In this document: positions 43,560-53,874 of the stretch, piece by piece
Layout of the letters: every line of letters begins with the position of its first letter
Position numbering within the stretch: the stretch's first letter is position 1
Assembly: GCF_009749405.1 (NCBI RefSeq)
Contig: NZ_WBIQ01000007.1
Location: 186,001-250,000 of the forward strand
Direction: 5' to 3'
Length of the DNA stretch: 64,000 nucleotides
Origin: Agromyces lapidis
Lineage (GTDB): Bacteria > Actinomycetota > Actinomycetes > Actinomycetales > Microbacteriaceae
The notes under the pieces: generated by a model
What the model saw: only the letters and a program-made list of their open reading frames with translations
Databases searched by the model: none
What the model was told of the DNA's origin: nothing
Translations under genes and position numbers: made by a program

Positions 43560-43742
43560 GCCGAGGACATCGAGCACCGGTACTGGTACAACCTGAAGAC
43601 GGGCGAGGTCGAGCAGGGGTTCGTCTCGCCGTCAGTCGATCGCGTCGGCCCGTTCGAGACGCACGCCGAGGCCGAGCGAGCGCTCGAGATCCTGCGGGCG
43701 AACAGCGCGAAGTGGGCCGAGGAGGACGCCTCCGAGAACTGA
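43557..43742 (+). CDS. Small SPOR-like conserved protein
   Basis: 61 residues, soluble, beginning HRYWYNLKTGEVEQGF and including a helix ETHAEAERALEILRANS. It is a widespread small actinobacterial protein, sometimes labelled SPOR domain-containing because of its short beta-alpha pattern. Function unknown. It has no ribosome site, which fits a leaderless start 6 nt after TAGGAT. Confidence 0.82.
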   Translation: MAEDIEHRYWYNLKTGEVEQGFVSPSVDRVGPFETHAEAERALEILRANSAKWAEEDASEN

Positions 43743-43764
43743 CCGGGAGCGCCGCCGCCGCGCC

Positions 43765-44646
43765 CTACTCGTACGAGTGCTCGGCGTTCGGGTAGCTGCC
43801 CGACTCGACGTCGTCGCGCCACGCCTTGGCCGCGTTCGCCAGAATGCCCGAGAGATCGGCGTACTGCTTGACGAACTTCGGCACGCGTCCGATCGTGAGG
43901 CCGGCCCAGTCCGTCCAGACGAGCAGCTGCCCGTCGGTGTGCGGTCCTGCGCCGACGCTGATCGTCGGGATGTCGAGCAGTTCGGTGACCTGACGCGCCG
44001 CGTCGGCGGGAACCATCTCGAGCACGACGGCGAATGCGCCCGCGTCCTGCACGGCCTTCGCGTCGGCGAGGAGCTGCTTGACGCCGTCGCCGCGGCCCTG
44101 GATGACATGGCCGCCGAGGCCGTGCTCGCTCTGCGGGGTGTAGCCGATGTGCGCCATGACCGGGATGCCGGCGCCGACGATGCGGCGGATCTGCTTGTGG
44201 CTGCGCTCACCGCCCTCGAGCTTGACGGCGTGGGCGCCGGTCTCCTTCATGAAGCGCACCGCGGTGTGCAGCGCGTCCTCGGGACCGTTCTCGTACGAGC
44301 CGAAGGGCATGTCGGCGATGACGAAGGCGCGCTTGACGGCGCCGGCGACCGCGCGGGTCAGGGGGATCAGGTCGTCGACGGTGACGGGGAGGGTGGTCTC
44401 GTAGCCGAGCACGTTGTTGCCGGCCGAGTCGCCGACGAGGAGGAAGTCGATGCCCGCCTCGTCGAAGATGCGCGCCGTGAGCTGGTCGTAGCTCGTGAGC
44501 CCGGTGATCTTGATGCCGTCGCGCTTCGCGTTCTGGAAGTGCCGCGTGCGCACCCGCTTCGGGGCACCCGGCGTCGGCGCGCCCCCGTAGGGGTTCTGCT
44601 CGACCGGCTGGTCGTCGGATGCTGCGGTCTGGGGCTCGCCTGACAT
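43765..44646 (-). CDS. panB: Ketopantoate hydroxymethyltransferase
   Basis: 293 residues; forms ketopantoate for pantothenate and CoA synthesis with methylene-tetrahydrofolate. Conserved GITSYD-like LTSYDQLTARIFDEA, LVGDSAGNN (Mg site), VKLEGGE, and HIGYTPQSEHGLGG are present. An N-terminal extension of about 30 residues precedes the barrel. Divergent from glnA2, the same neighbourhood as in M. tuberculosis. Confidence 0.96.
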   Translation of the reverse strand: MSGEPQTAASDDQPVEQNPYGGAPTPGAPKRVRTRHFQNAKRDGIKITGLTSYDQLTARIFDEAGIDFLLVGDSAGNNVLGYETTLPVTVDDLIPLTRAVAGAVKRAFVIADMPFGSYENGPEDALHTAVRFMKETGAHAVKLEGGERSHKQIRRIVGAGIPVMAHIGYTPQSEHGLGGHVIQGRGDGVKQLLADAKAVQDAGAFAVVLEMVPADAARQVTELLDIPTISVGAGPHTDGQLLVWTDWAGLTIGRVPKFVKQYADLSGILANAAKAWRDDVESGSYPNAEHSYE

Positions 44647-44745
44647 GTCGCCATCCTCGCACACGCGGCGGAGGCATCCGCCCATGGAACGTCGCGGTGA
44701 AGGGAGTGCGAGCCAGTACTCTGGATGATGCGAGAGAGGGTGTGG

Positions 44746-46083
44746 ATGGATAAGCAGCGTGACTTCGTTCTTCGCACGATCGAGGAACGGGGCGTCAAGT
44801 TCGTCAGGCTCTGGTTCACCGACGTCGTCGGCACCTTGAAGTCGGTCGCGATCGCACCCGCCGAGGTCGAGGGCGCCTTCACCGAGGGCATCGGCTTCGA
44901 CGGCTCCGCCATCGAGGGGCTCAGCCGCACCTTCGAGTCCGACCTGCTGGCCTACCCCGACCCGTCGACCTTCCAGACGCTCCCGTGGCGCGGCGACATC
45001 GACCCGACGGGCCGCATGTTCTGCGACATCACGACGCCCGACGGCGAGCCGGCCGTCGCCGATCCGCGCAACGTGCTGAAGCGCACGCTCGAGCGGGCGG
45101 CCGATCGCGGCTTCACCTTCTACACGCACCCCGAGATCGAGTTCTACCTGCTGCGCTCGTCGAAGTTCGGCGAGGACGGCCCCATCCCCGTCGACTCGGC
45201 CGGCTACTTCGACAACGTGCCGGGCGGCACCGCGCACGACTTCCGTCGTCGTTCGGTGCGCATGCTCGAAGACCTCGGCATCTCGGTCGAGTTCAGCCAC
45301 CACGAGGCGGGTCCCGGCCAGAACGAGATCGACCTCCGCTACGCCGACGCGCTGACGACCGCCGACAACATCATGACCTTCCGCACGGTCGTGAAAGAGG
45401 TGGCGATCGAGCAGGGCGTCTACGCGACGTTCATGCCGAAGCCGTTCTCGCAGTACCCGGGTTCGGGCATGCACACCCACCTGTCGCTCTTCGAGGGCGA
45501 CACGAACGCCTTCTACGAGCCGGGAGCGCAGTACCAGCTCTCGAAGATCGGCCGTCACTTCATCGCCGGCCTCCTGCGCCACGCGAACGAGATCTCGGCC
45601 GTGACGAACCAGTTCGTGAACTCGTACAAGCGCCTCTGGGGCGGCGACGAGGCCCCGAGCTTCATCTGCTGGGGCCACAACAACCGGTCGGCGCTCGTGC
45701 GGGTGCCGCTCTACAAGCCCAACAAGGGCCAGAGCGCCCGCGTCGAGTATCGCGCGATCGACTCGGCGGCCAACCCCTACCTCGCCTTCTCGCTGCTGCT
45801 CGCGGCCGGCATGAAGGGCATCGAAGAGGGGTACGAGCTGCCGCCCGAGGCCGAAGACGACGTCTGGGCCCTCACCGACAGCGAACGTCGCGCGCTCGGG
45901 TACAACCCGCTGCCGGCGAGCCTCGACCACGCGATCGAGTACATGGAGGGCTCGGAACTCGTCGCCGAGACGCTCGGCGAGCAGGTCTACAACTACGTGC
46001 TCGCGAACAAGCGGGCCGAATGGCGCGATTACCGTTCGCAGGTCACGCCGTTCGAGCTGCAGCGCAACCTCGAGATCCTCTGA
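44746..46083 (+). CDS. glnA2: Glutamine synthetase GlnA2-type
   Basis: 445 residues. The active-site loops FDGSAIEGLSR, PEIEFYLL, HHEAGPGQNEID, GSGMHTHLSLF and the NRSALVRVP region are all present. It is shorter than GlnA1 and lacks the insert around GNLGNK, the alpha/GlnA2 pattern. It has no adenylylation Tyr motif of the DLYELPPEE kind, having YELPPEAEDD instead. ATG 44746 follows GAGAGGG. glnE starts 5 nt later, so the two are co-transcribed. Confidence 0.92.
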   Translation: MDKQRDFVLRTIEERGVKFVRLWFTDVVGTLKSVAIAPAEVEGAFTEGIGFDGSAIEGLSRTFESDLLAYPDPSTFQTLPWRGDIDPTGRMFCDITTPDGEPAVADPRNVLKRTLERAADRGFTFYTHPEIEFYLLRSSKFGEDGPIPVDSAGYFDNVPGGTAHDFRRRSVRMLEDLGISVEFSHHEAGPGQNEIDLRYADALTTADNIMTFRTVVKEVAIEQGVYATFMPKPFSQYPGSGMHTHLSLFEGDTNAFYEPGAQYQLSKIGRHFIAGLLRHANEISAVTNQFVNSYKRLWGGDEAPSFICWGHNNRSALVRVPLYKPNKGQSARVEYRAIDSAANPYLAFSLLLAAGMKGIEEGYELPPEAEDDVWALTDSERRALGYNPLPASLDHAIEYMEGSELVAETLGEQVYNYVLANKRAEWRDYRSQVTPFELQRNLEIL

Positions 46084-46087
46084 CCGC

Positions 46088-49000
46088 GTGTCTCGACAGG
46101 CTCCGACGCTCGGTCGGCTCGCGCGGGCGGGCTTCGAAGATCTCGATCGGGCGTCGGCCGGCCTGGGGCGACTCGCCGAGGCGACGGGCGTCGACGGCGA
46201 AGCGCTGCTCGAGGCGCTCGGCGCCGCGGCCGATCCCGACTCGGCACTCGCCGAGCTCGAGCGCCTCCACGACCGTGCGCCCGCCGAACTCGTCGCGGTG
46301 CTCGCCGAGCCCGCAGCGGCCGATCGCCTGGCGCGACTTGTCGGCGCATCGCGCGGTCTCGCCGACTTCCTGAGCCGCCATCCCGCCGACATCGCACTGC
46401 TGCGCGCGCTGCCGGTGCCGCCGCCGTCGTCCGCCGAGGCCCGCACCCTCCTGCTCGCCGCGGTCGACGAACTGTCGGGCGCCGCCGCCCTCGAGCCCGA
46501 CGTCGTCGCCGCCGCGATCCGCGCCCGGTACCGTCGACTGCTCACGGGCATCGCGGTCTACGATCTCACTCGCCACGACGCCGTCGACGTCGTCGACGTC
46601 GTCGCCGCAGGGCTCGCCGACCTCGCGGGTGCGGCCCTCGACGCGGCGGTCGCCGGGGCGCGACGCATCGTTTCGCGCGACGAGGGCGCGCCCGCCGCGC
46701 CCGGCCGCTACGCCGCGGCGGAGCTCGCGGCGACGCGGCTCGCGATCATCGGCATGGGCAAGGCCGGCGCGCGCGAGCTGAACTACGTCAGCGATGTCGA
46801 CGTGATCTTCGTCGCCGAGTCTCAGGACGAGGCGGTCGTGGCGACGCCGCGAGCCGTCGAGATCGCCACGCGTCTCGCCATGGTGGCGATGCGCCTCATC
46901 GGTGAACACGGCGTCGAGCCGCCGCTCTGGGAGGTCGACCCGAACCTGCGCCCCGAGGGCAAGGACGGCGCGCTCGTGCGCACCCTCGACTCGCACCTCC
47001 AGTACTACGAGCGCTGGGCGAAGAGCTGGGAGTTCCAGGCCTTGCTGAAGGCGCGCCCGCTCGCCGGCGACCTCGAGCTCGGCGCCCGCTACGCGGCGGG
47101 GGTCGCGCCGATGGTCTGGTCGAGCTCGAGCCGCGAGGGCTTCGTCGAGTCGGTCCAGCGCATGCGCGAGCGGGTCACCGAGCACATTCCCGCCGACGAG
47201 GTCGATGTGCAGGTGAAGCTCGGCCCAGGGGGGCTCCGCGACATCGAGTTCACGGTGCAGCTGCTGCAGCTCGTGCACGGGTCGAGCGACGACTCGATCC
47301 GCCAGGGCGGAACCCTGCTCGCGCTCAGGGCACTCGCCGACGGCGGCTACGTCGGTCGTGAGGAGGCGGGGGAGTTCTCGCGCGACTATCGCGTGCTCAG
47401 GGTGCTCGAGCACCGCCTGCAGCTCGAACGCCTGCGCCGAACCCACCTGATGCCCCGCGACGCAGACCGACTGCGCGTGCTCGCCAGAGCCTCTGGGCTC
47501 GGCCGAGACGCCGCAGAACTCACGAGGGTGTGGCAGTCGACCAGGCAGCGCGTGCGCGGCCTCCACCAGCGACTCTTCTACCGCCCGCTGCTGTCCGCGG
47601 TCGCGGCGCTGCCCGCCTCGGGCCTCGAGCTCACGAGCGCGCAGGCCGAGGCCCGCCTCGCCGCGATCGGGTTCCGCGATCCGCGCGGGGCGCTCGCGCA
47701 CATCGCCGCCCTCACCTCAGGACTCTCGCGGCGTGCGACGATCCAGCGGCACCTCATGCCCGTGCTGATCTCGTGGTTCGCCGAGGGCACCGATCCCGAC
47801 TTCGGCCTGCTCTCGTTCCGGCGCCTGAGCGACACGCTCGGCACGACGCACTGGTACCTCCGGCTCCTGCGCGATTCCTCCGACGCCGCGCTCCGCCTCA
47901 CCCGTGTGCTCGCGGGCTCCCGCTACGCGGCTGAACTCCTCGAGCGGGCCCCCGAGGCCGTCGCGTGGCTCGAAGACCTCGAGGAGCTGCGGCCGCGGTC
48001 GCTCGCCGCACTGCAGGACGAGACGCGCGCCGTGCTCCGCCGTCACGGCGAGACCGACGACGCTGCGAAGATCTTCCGAGCCATCCGTCGACGTGAGATG
48101 CTGCGCCTCGCCCTCGCGGGGATCCTCGACGTCTGCACCGTCGAAGAGCTCGGCCACGGGCTCAGCGACCTCACCGAGAACCACATCGCCGCCCTCGTGT
48201 CGGCGATCCGGGGCGAGGAGCCCGACGGCATCGAGTTCGCCGTGATCGGCATGGGGCGCTTCGGCGGCCGGGAGCTCGGCATCGGCTCCGACGCCGACAT
48301 CATCTACGTGTACCGGCTGCAGGGCGCCGAGGCCGACGCCGCGCACTCACGGGCCCTCCGCATCGTGAGCGAGCTCGTGCGCCTCTCCGAGGACGCACGG
48401 CTGCCCTTCGATCTCGACGCCGACCTCCGGCCCGAGGGGCGAAACGGCGTCGTCGCCCGCTCGCTCGACGCGTACCGCGCCTACTACTCCCGCTGGTCGC
48501 TCACCTGGGAGGCCCAGGCACTCCTGCGCGCCCGCGGCGTCGCCGGCGACGCCGCGCTCATCGACGACTTCACCGAGCTGGCCGACACCGTGCGCTATCC
48601 GCACGCGATCGCCGAGCAGGCGGTGCGCGAGGTGAAGCGCATCAAGGCCCGCGTCGAGAACGAGCGCCTGCCGCAGGGCGCCGACCCCACCCGGCACCTG
48701 AAGCTCGGCCGGGGATCGATCTCCGACGTCGAGTGGTTCGTGCAGCTCGTGCAGCTGCAGCACGCCGCCGAGATCCCCGCGCTCCGCACGACGTCGACCC
48801 TCGGGGCCCTCGAGGCCGCGACCGAGGCCGGGCTCATCGATTCCGACGAGGCCGAGACCCTTCGAGCCGCCTGGGTGTTCGCCTCGCGCGCCCGATCGGC
48901 GCTGACCCTCTGGCTCGACCGCACCACCGACGTGCTGCCCGTCGAGCGCTCACAGCTCGAGGGCGTCGCCCGCATCATGGGGTATCCCGCCGGTTCGGCG

Positions 49001-49102
49001 ACCCAGCTCGAGCACGACTACCTGCAGCTCACGCGTCGCTCCCGCGCGGTGTTCGAGCGCGGCTTCTACGGCCTCGAGCCGAAGCGCGAACCCACCGTCT
49101 GA
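46088..49102 (+). CDS. glnE: Bifunctional glutamine synthetase adenylyltransferase/deadenylase
   Basis: 1004 residues, full length. Two nucleotidyltransferase domains each show the GxxxxxD-x-D core: ARELNYVSDVDVIFV (N-terminal deadenylase, about 230) and GGRELGIGSDADIIYVY (C-terminal adenylylase, about 720). It modifies GlnA1 Tyr402 according to nitrogen status. GTG 46088 lies 5 nt after glnA2, and its target glnA1 faces it beyond two terminator hairpins. Confidence 0.96.
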   Translation: MSRQAPTLGRLARAGFEDLDRASAGLGRLAEATGVDGEALLEALGAAADPDSALAELERLHDRAPAELVAVLAEPAAADRLARLVGASRGLADFLSRHPADIALLRALPVPPPSSAEARTLLLAAVDELSGAAALEPDVVAAAIRARYRRLLTGIAVYDLTRHDAVDVVDVVAAGLADLAGAALDAAVAGARRIVSRDEGAPAAPGRYAAAELAATRLAIIGMGKAGARELNYVSDVDVIFVAESQDEAVVATPRAVEIATRLAMVAMRLIGEHGVEPPLWEVDPNLRPEGKDGALVRTLDSHLQYYERWAKSWEFQALLKARPLAGDLELGARYAAGVAPMVWSSSSREGFVESVQRMRERVTEHIPADEVDVQVKLGPGGLRDIEFTVQLLQLVHGSSDDSIRQGGTLLALRALADGGYVGREEAGEFSRDYRVLRVLEHRLQLERLRRTHLMPRDADRLRVLARASGLGRDAAELTRVWQSTRQRVRGLHQRLFYRPLLSAVAALPASGLELTSAQAEARLAAIGFRDPRGALAHIAALTSGLSRRATIQRHLMPVLISWFAEGTDPDFGLLSFRRLSDTLGTTHWYLRLLRDSSDAALRLTRVLAGSRYAAELLERAPEAVAWLEDLEELRPRSLAALQDETRAVLRRHGETDDAAKIFRAIRRREMLRLALAGILDVCTVEELGHGLSDLTENHIAALVSAIRGEEPDGIEFAVIGMGRFGGRELGIGSDADIIYVYRLQGAEADAAHSRALRIVSELVRLSEDARLPFDLDADLRPEGRNGVVARSLDAYRAYYSRWSLTWEAQALLRARGVAGDAALIDDFTELADTVRYPHAIAEQAVREVKRIKARVENERLPQGADPTRHLKLGRGSISDVEWFVQLVQLQHAAEIPALRTTSTLGALEAATEAGLIDSDEAETLRAAWVFASRARSALTLWLDRTTDVLPVERSQLEGVARIMGYPAGSATQLEHDYLQLTRRSRAVFERGFYGLEPKREPTV

Positions 49103-49122
49103 CCCGCGCCGCGAACCACGAC

Positions 49123-49155
49123 GCGGATGCCACGGGGTCGCCCCGTGGCATCCGC
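49123..49155. terminator. Hairpin after glnE
   Basis: Arms GCGGATGCCACGGGG and CCCCGTGGCATCCGC (15 bp, perfect) with a 3-nt loop, 20 nt after the glnE stop. No U-tract follows, as usual in high-GC actinobacteria. Confidence 0.75.
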
Positions 49156-49198
49156 GGTCATGCCGGCACGCGACGAGACGCACTGCGCCCTGAACGAC

Positions 49199-49234
49199 GG
49201 AAGGGCCGTCCCGCGTACGCGGGACGGCCCTTCC
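49199..49234. terminator. Bidirectional hairpin between glnE and glnA1
   Basis: Arms GGAAGGGCCGTCCCGC and GCGGGACGGCCCTTCC (16 bp, perfect) around GTAC, 24 nt from the glnA1 stop. It is a second strong hairpin in the convergent gap. Confidence 0.82.
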
Positions 49235-49257
49235 TGGCAGCAGGGGGCTGCGGGTGA

Positions 49258-50682
49258 TCAGACGCCGTAGTAGAGCTCGAACTCGAACGGGTGGGGACGC
49301 AGAGCCAGCGGCTTCAGCTCCTTCTCGCGCTTGTAGTCGATCCAGGTCTCGATGAGCTCCTTGGTGAACACGCCGCCTTCGAGCAGGAAGTCGTGGTCGG
49401 CCTCGAGGGCCGCGAGGGCCTCGCCGAGCGAGCCGGGAACCTGCGGGATGGCCTTGGCCTCCTCGGGCGGCAGCTCGTAGAGGTCCTTGTCGACGGGCTC
49501 GTGCGGCTCGATACGGTTCTTGATGCCGTCGAGGCCGGCCATGAGCTGCGCGGCGAACGCGAGGTAGGGGTTGCCCGAGGCATCCGGAGCGCGGAACTCG
49601 ATGCGCTTGGCCTTCGGGTTGGTGCCCGTGATCGGGATGCGGATCGACGCCGAGCGGTTGCCGGCCGAGTAGACGAGGTTCACGGGCGCCTCGAAGCCGG
49701 GCACCAGACGGTGGTACGAGTTCACCGTCGGGTTCGTGAACGCGAGCACGGCGGGGGCGTGCTTCAGCAGGCCGCCGATGTACCAGCGGGCGACGTCGGA
49801 GAGGCCGCCGTAGCCGGCCTCGTCGTAGAAGAGGGGCTTGCCCTCGCTCCAGAGCGACTGGTGGGTGTGCATGCCCGAGCCGTTGTCGCCGAAGACCGGC
49901 TTGGGCATGAACGTCGCCGTCTTGCCCCACTGCTCGGCCGTGTTCTTGACGATGTACTTGAACTTCAGGATGTCGTCGGCAGCGGCGACCATCGTGTCGA
50001 AGCGGTAGTTGATCTCGGCCTGGCCGCCCGTGCCGACCTCGTGGTGCGAGCGCTCGAGCTGAAGGCCGGCGTCGATGAGCTTCAGGCAGATGTCGTCGCG
50101 CAGGTCGGCCTGCTTGTCGACGGGGGAGACGGGGAAGTAGCCGCCCTTGTAGGGCGTCTTGTTGCCGAGGTTGCCGCCCTCCTCCTTGCGGCCCGAGTTC
50201 CAGGCGCCCTCTTCGGAATCGACCGAGTAGAAGCTCGAGTGCTGGTTGACCTCGTAGCGCACGTCGTCGAAGATGTAGAACTCGGCCTCGGGGGCGAAGA
50301 ACGCGGTGTCGGCGATGCCGGTCGACGCGAGGTACTTCTCGGCCTTCTTGGCGACCTGACGCGGGTCCTTCGAGTAGATCTCGCCGTTGCGCGGGTTGTA
50401 GATGTCGAAGACCATGATGAGCGTGCGCTCGGCGCGGAACGCGTCGATGTACGCGGTCGTCACGTCGGGGATGAGCTGCATGTCGGACTCGTGGATGTTC
50501 GCGAAGCCGCGGATCGAGGAGCCGTCGAAGAGCTGGCCGACCGTGAAGAACTCCTCGTCGACCGTCGACGCCGGGATGTTGAAGTGCTGCTGCACACCCG
50601 GAAGGTCGGTGAAACGGATGTCGAGGAACTTGACATCCGTGTCCTTGATGAATTTGAGCACTTCGGACGAATCAGTGAACAT
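49258..50682 (-). CDS. glnA: Type I glutamine synthetase GlnA1
   Basis: 474 residues; ATP-dependent ammonia assimilation, dodecameric. [41 protein letters not shown] and NRSASIRIP loops are present. The regulatory Tyr is Y402 in [10 protein letters not shown], the target of GlnE. It converges on glnE. No clear GlnR box was found by eye in 50683-50818. Confidence 0.97.
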   Translation of the reverse strand: MFTDSSEVLKFIKDTDVKFLDIRFTDLPGVQQHFNIPASTVDEEFFTVGQLFDGSSIRGFANIHESDMQLIPDVTTAYIDAFRAERTLIMVFDIYNPRNGEIYSKDPRQVAKKAEKYLASTGIADTAFFAPEAEFYIFDDVRYEVNQHSSFYSVDSEEGAWNSGRKEEGGNLGNKTPYKGGYFPVSPVDKQADLRDDICLKLIDAGLQLERSHHEVGTGGQAEINYRFDTMVAAADDILKFKYIVKNTAEQWGKTATFMPKPVFGDNGSGMHTHQSLWSEGKPLFYDEAGYGGLSDVARWYIGGLLKHAPAVLAFTNPTVNSYHRLVPGFEAPVNLVYSAGNRSASIRIPITGTNPKAKRIEFRAPDASGNPYLAFAAQLMAGLDGIKNRIEPHEPVDKDLYELPPEEAKAIPQVPGSLGEALAALEADHDFLLEGGVFTKELIETWIDYKREKELKPLALRPHPFEFELYYGV

Positions 50683-50818
50683 GTTTCGGCGTCTCCAAGG
50701 GGCGGGTGGCGGAACGGTCTTGCACAGCCACGAGCGACGCTATCCGCGCGCCGTTTCCCGACCATGACCGGAATGTTTCGGCCATGTTACGCCAGCCCGG
50801 CTTCGGTAGAATCATCTG

Positions 50819-51253
50819 GTGCCCGACGCAAATCCTCAGACCTTCGGTGATCTCGAACCGAGCCGGTGGCCCGGCGAACGACTCGGACTCCCCGAAGAGG
50901 GGCGTGGTTCGGTCGCCCGTGCGGGCCGGCGCATCCTCGCCCTGCTCGTCGATTGGGGCAGCGCGATGCTGCTCTCGCTGCTCGTGACGCCCTACGAATC
51001 GGTCGCGTACACCTGGGTCACGCCCCTCGTGTTCGCGGTGCTGCAGATCGTCTTCATCCCGACGATCGGGGGCAGCCTCGGCCACCGCCTGTTCGGCATG
51101 CACGTCGTCGCGGTCGAGGGCGGTTGGGTCGGTTTCGTCCGCCCGATCGTGCGCACCGGCCTCCTGCTCCTCGTGATCCCCGCGCTCGTGTGGGACTCCG
51201 ACCAGCGCGGCTTCCACGACAAGGTCGCTCGCACGGTGCTCATCCGCTCGTAG
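50819..51253 (+). CDS. RDD family membrane protein
   Basis: 144 residues. RDD-like domain: an N-terminal Arg/Asp helix (RAGRRILALLVDWGSAML), a middle helix with FGMHVV, and a C-terminal DSDQRGFHDKVART motif. About three membrane helices. GTG 50819 is 6 nt after TAGAAT (50807-50812), a leaderless layout. It is the usual neighbour of glnA1 in actinobacteria. Confidence 0.88.
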   Translation: MPDANPQTFGDLEPSRWPGERLGLPEEGRGSVARAGRRILALLVDWGSAMLLSLLVTPYESVAYTWVTPLVFAVLQIVFIPTIGGSLGHRLFGMHVVAVEGGWVGFVRPIVRTGLLLLVIPALVWDSDQRGFHDKVARTVLIRS

Positions 51254-51288
51254 TCGCCGGCGAGGCATCCTCGCCTTGAACGACGAAC

Positions 51289-51321
51289 GCGGCACCCGTC
51301 GAATCGAGACGGATGCCGCGT
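51289..51321. terminator. Bidirectional hairpin between RDD and DUF4191 genes
   Basis: Arms CGCGGCACCCGTC and GACGGATGCCGCG pair with one mismatch around a 7-nt loop, in the gap between convergent genes. Confidence 0.7.
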
Positions 51322-51336
51322 GGTCGAGGTGTGCGC

Positions 51337-52050
51337 TCAGCGCATCTTGCCGCGCTGCGGCCGCGCCTTCATGGGGTCGATGCCCTTCGGGATCGGCAGC
51401 GCCGTCTGGAGGGAGTTGAGTCGGTTCGAGACCGCGAGCACCTCGGGCTTCGTCAGCGCCTTCTTCGTCTTGCGCAGGGTCGCGGCGAGACGGTACAGCT
51501 CGATCGAACCCTCGTCGTGCCCGACCGAGATGAGCGTGATGGGCACGTTCGGGAGCACCCGGGCGACCTTGCGCTGCTCGTCGTCGAGCATGCGCTGGGT
51601 GCGGGAGACCGGGCCCTCGCTGATGAGTGCGACACCGCCCTTGCCGACGGCGCGGTACACCGCGTCCTGCGTCTTGCCGTTGACGGCGACGGGCATCTCG
51701 TTGCCGACCCAGCTGCCGCGCAGACCGCTGCGGAGCACGGCGCCGACGGCGCCCGGCTGGCCGTCGATCTGCGAGTACGCGGCGCGCTCGGCACGGCGGC
51801 CGAGCACCACGAGGGCGAGGAGGAGGCCGGCGAGGACGCCGGCGACGATCCAGAGGGCGATGGTGAAGCCGTTGCCCTCGCTGAGCAGCAGCGCGAGCGC
51901 GAGGCCGACGATGATCGGCCCGAGGAACGCCAGGAGCATCAGCCACTGCGCGGTCGAGTCGTAGCGGCGGGTCATCTGGAAGACCTGCCACATCTGCTTG
52001 AGGCGGCCGGGCTCCTTCTGAGCCTTCGATGCGTCCTTGGTGCGTGCCAT
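51337..52050 (-). CDS. DUF4191 membrane protein
   Basis: 237 residues with two adjacent hydrophobic helices (about 38-58, 66-85) after a basic N-terminus, then a cytoplasmic domain beginning GAVGAVLRSGLRGSW and a basic C-terminus. It matches DUF4191, typically beside lipA in actinobacteria. Function unknown. It lies 88 nt after lipA on the same strand. Confidence 0.9.
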   Translation of the reverse strand: MARTKDASKAQKEPGRLKQMWQVFQMTRRYDSTAQWLMLLAFLGPIIVGLALALLLSEGNGFTIALWIVAGVLAGLLLALVVLGRRAERAAYSQIDGQPGAVGAVLRSGLRGSWVGNEMPVAVNGKTQDAVYRAVGKGGVALISEGPVSRTQRMLDDEQRKVARVLPNVPITLISVGHDEGSIELYRLAATLRKTKKALTKPEVLAVSNRLNSLQTALPIPKGIDPMKARPQRGKMR

Positions 52051-52138
52051 GGTTCCTAGGATACCGGCGGCCGGGGCCTGCTCGGACCGCGTGGGACATC
52101 GCGATCCGAGCAGGTGGAGTGGGCGGCGCGGGTCGGGA

Positions 52139-53128
52139 TCAGCCGACGGCCTGTGCGAACCCGAGCGACGCGTCGGCGAGGTGGGCGAGCTCGACGGGGA
52201 GCTCGCGGCCCTTCGCCCGCATCGACTGCGCCCAGAGCCGGCCCGCCCGGTACGACGATCGCACCAGGGGGCCGGAGAGCACGCCGAGGAAGCCGATCTC
52301 CTCGGCCTCGGCTTTGATCTCGAGGAACTCCTCGGGTCGCACCCAGCGTGCCACCGGCAGGTGCCGCGGACTCGGACGCAGGTACTGGGTCACCGTGATG
52401 ATGTCGGTGCCCGCGTCGTGGAGGTCGCGAAGGGCCTGCGAGATCTCCTCGCGCTCCTCGCCCATGCCGAGGATGAGGTTCGACTTCGTGATGAGGCCAG
52501 CATCGCGGCCTTGCGTGATCACGTCGAGCGATCGCTCGTAGCGGAACGCCGGACGGATGCGCTTGAAGATGCGCGGCACGGTCTCGACGTTGTGCGCGAA
52601 GACCTCGGGCCGTGCGGAGAACACCTCGGCGAGGAGCTCGGGCACACCGTTGAAGTCGGGCACGAGGATCTCGACCCCGGTGCCGGGCGACTGCCGGTGG
52701 ATCTCGCGGATCGTCTCGGCGTAGAGCCAGGCGCCGCCGTCGGGCAGGTCGTCGCGGGCGACGCCCGTCACCGTCGAGTACCGCAGCTGCATGCGAACGA
52801 CCGATTCGCCGACGCGACGCGGCTCGTCGGCGTCGAAGTCGGCCGGCTTGCCGGTGTCGATCTGGCAGAAGTCGCAGCGCCTCGTGCACTGCGAACCGCC
52901 GATGAGGAAGGTCGCTTCGCGATCCTCCCAGCACTCGTAGATGTTGGGGCAGCCGGCCTCCTGGCAGACCGTGTGCAGCTCCTCGCTCTTCACGAGCGAC
53001 TGCAGTGCGCGGTACTCGGGTCCCATCTTCGCGCGGGTCTTGATCCACTCGGGCTTGCGTTCGATGGGCGTCTGGGCATTGCGGACTTCGAGGCGCAGGA
53101 GCCTGCGCCCCTCGGGGACGGTGCTCAC
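52139..53128 (-). CDS. lipA: Lipoyl synthase
   Basis: 329 residues; radical-SAM insertion of two sulfurs into octanoyl-E2. The radical cluster CTRRCDFC and the auxiliary cluster Cys in [12 protein letters not shown] are complete, with a C-terminal RSSYRAG motif. The GTG start overlaps the lipB stop (GTGA), which couples the two steps. Confidence 0.97.
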   Translation of the reverse strand: MSTVPEGRRLLRLEVRNAQTPIERKPEWIKTRAKMGPEYRALQSLVKSEELHTVCQEAGCPNIYECWEDREATFLIGGSQCTRRCDFCQIDTGKPADFDADEPRRVGESVVRMQLRYSTVTGVARDDLPDGGAWLYAETIREIHRQSPGTGVEILVPDFNGVPELLAEVFSARPEVFAHNVETVPRIFKRIRPAFRYERSLDVITQGRDAGLITKSNLILGMGEEREEISQALRDLHDAGTDIITVTQYLRPSPRHLPVARWVRPEEFLEIKAEAEEIGFLGVLSGPLVRSSYRAGRLWAQSMRAKGRELPVELAHLADASLGFAQAVG

Positions 53129-53766
53129 GCGGCCAACGCCTCCTCGAACTCGAGGCGGAGGCGCGCGCTCACGTCGTCGACGAGGTCGGCCGGCGTGACC
53201 GTGCGGCCGAGCTCGCGGCTGATCGTCGTGATGCCCGCGTCGCGGATGCCGCACGCGACGATCTTCTCGTACGGCTCGAGCGAGTTCGAGCAGTTGAGTG
53301 CGAACCCGTGCATCGTGACGCCGTCGGCGACGCGGATGCCGATGGCCGCGATCTTGTTCTCACCGCCTTCGCGGCCGACCCAGACGCCCGAACGTCCGTC
53401 GACGCGACGGCCGTCGATGCCGACGCCCTGCAGCACGTCGATGAGGACGCTCTCGAGCCGGCGGACGTAGCCGACCACGTCGACCGGTTCGCTGAGGTGG
53501 ATGATCGGATACCCCACGAGCTGACCCGGTCCGTGCCAGGTGATCTTGCCGCCTCGATCGACGTCGATGACGGGCGTGCCGTCATCGGGTCGCTCATCGG
53601 GAGCGGTGCGCTTCCCGGCGGTGTAGACGGAGGGGTGCTCCAGGAGGAGGACGGTGTCGGGGCTTTCGCCCGCGACGACCGCGCGATGGACGGCGCGCTG
53701 AAGGTCGAGACCCTCGATGTACGGCACGGAGTTGGCGCTTAGCCCCGTGACGACGATGTCGAGCAT
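53125..53766 (-). CDS. lipB: Octanoyltransferase
   Basis: 213 residues; moves octanoate from ACP to lipoyl domains. The catalytic Lys (KIAAIGIRV) and Cys ([11 protein letters not shown]) are present, and the [16 protein letters not shown] signature is intact. ATG 53766 is 6 nt after TAGACT (53778-53773), which suggests a leaderless mRNA for lipB-lipA. Confidence 0.97.
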   Translation of the reverse strand: MLDIVVTGLSANSVPYIEGLDLQRAVHRAVVAGESPDTVLLLEHPSVYTAGKRTAPDERPDDGTPVIDVDRGGKITWHGPGQLVGYPIIHLSEPVDVVGYVRRLESVLIDVLQGVGIDGRRVDGRSGVWVGREGGENKIAAIGIRVADGVTMHGFALNCSNSLEPYEKIVACGIRDAGITTISRELGRTVTPADLVDDVSARLRLEFEEALAA

Positions 53767-53874
53767 TCGGCCAGTCTAGGCGACTCGTCCTCCCCAACGG
53801 TTCGGTGAGACGTCGTCCACCCGATTCGCTCGTCGGAGGTGATGCGAGCGGGCGCGGTCGGGGAGAGTTCGGGG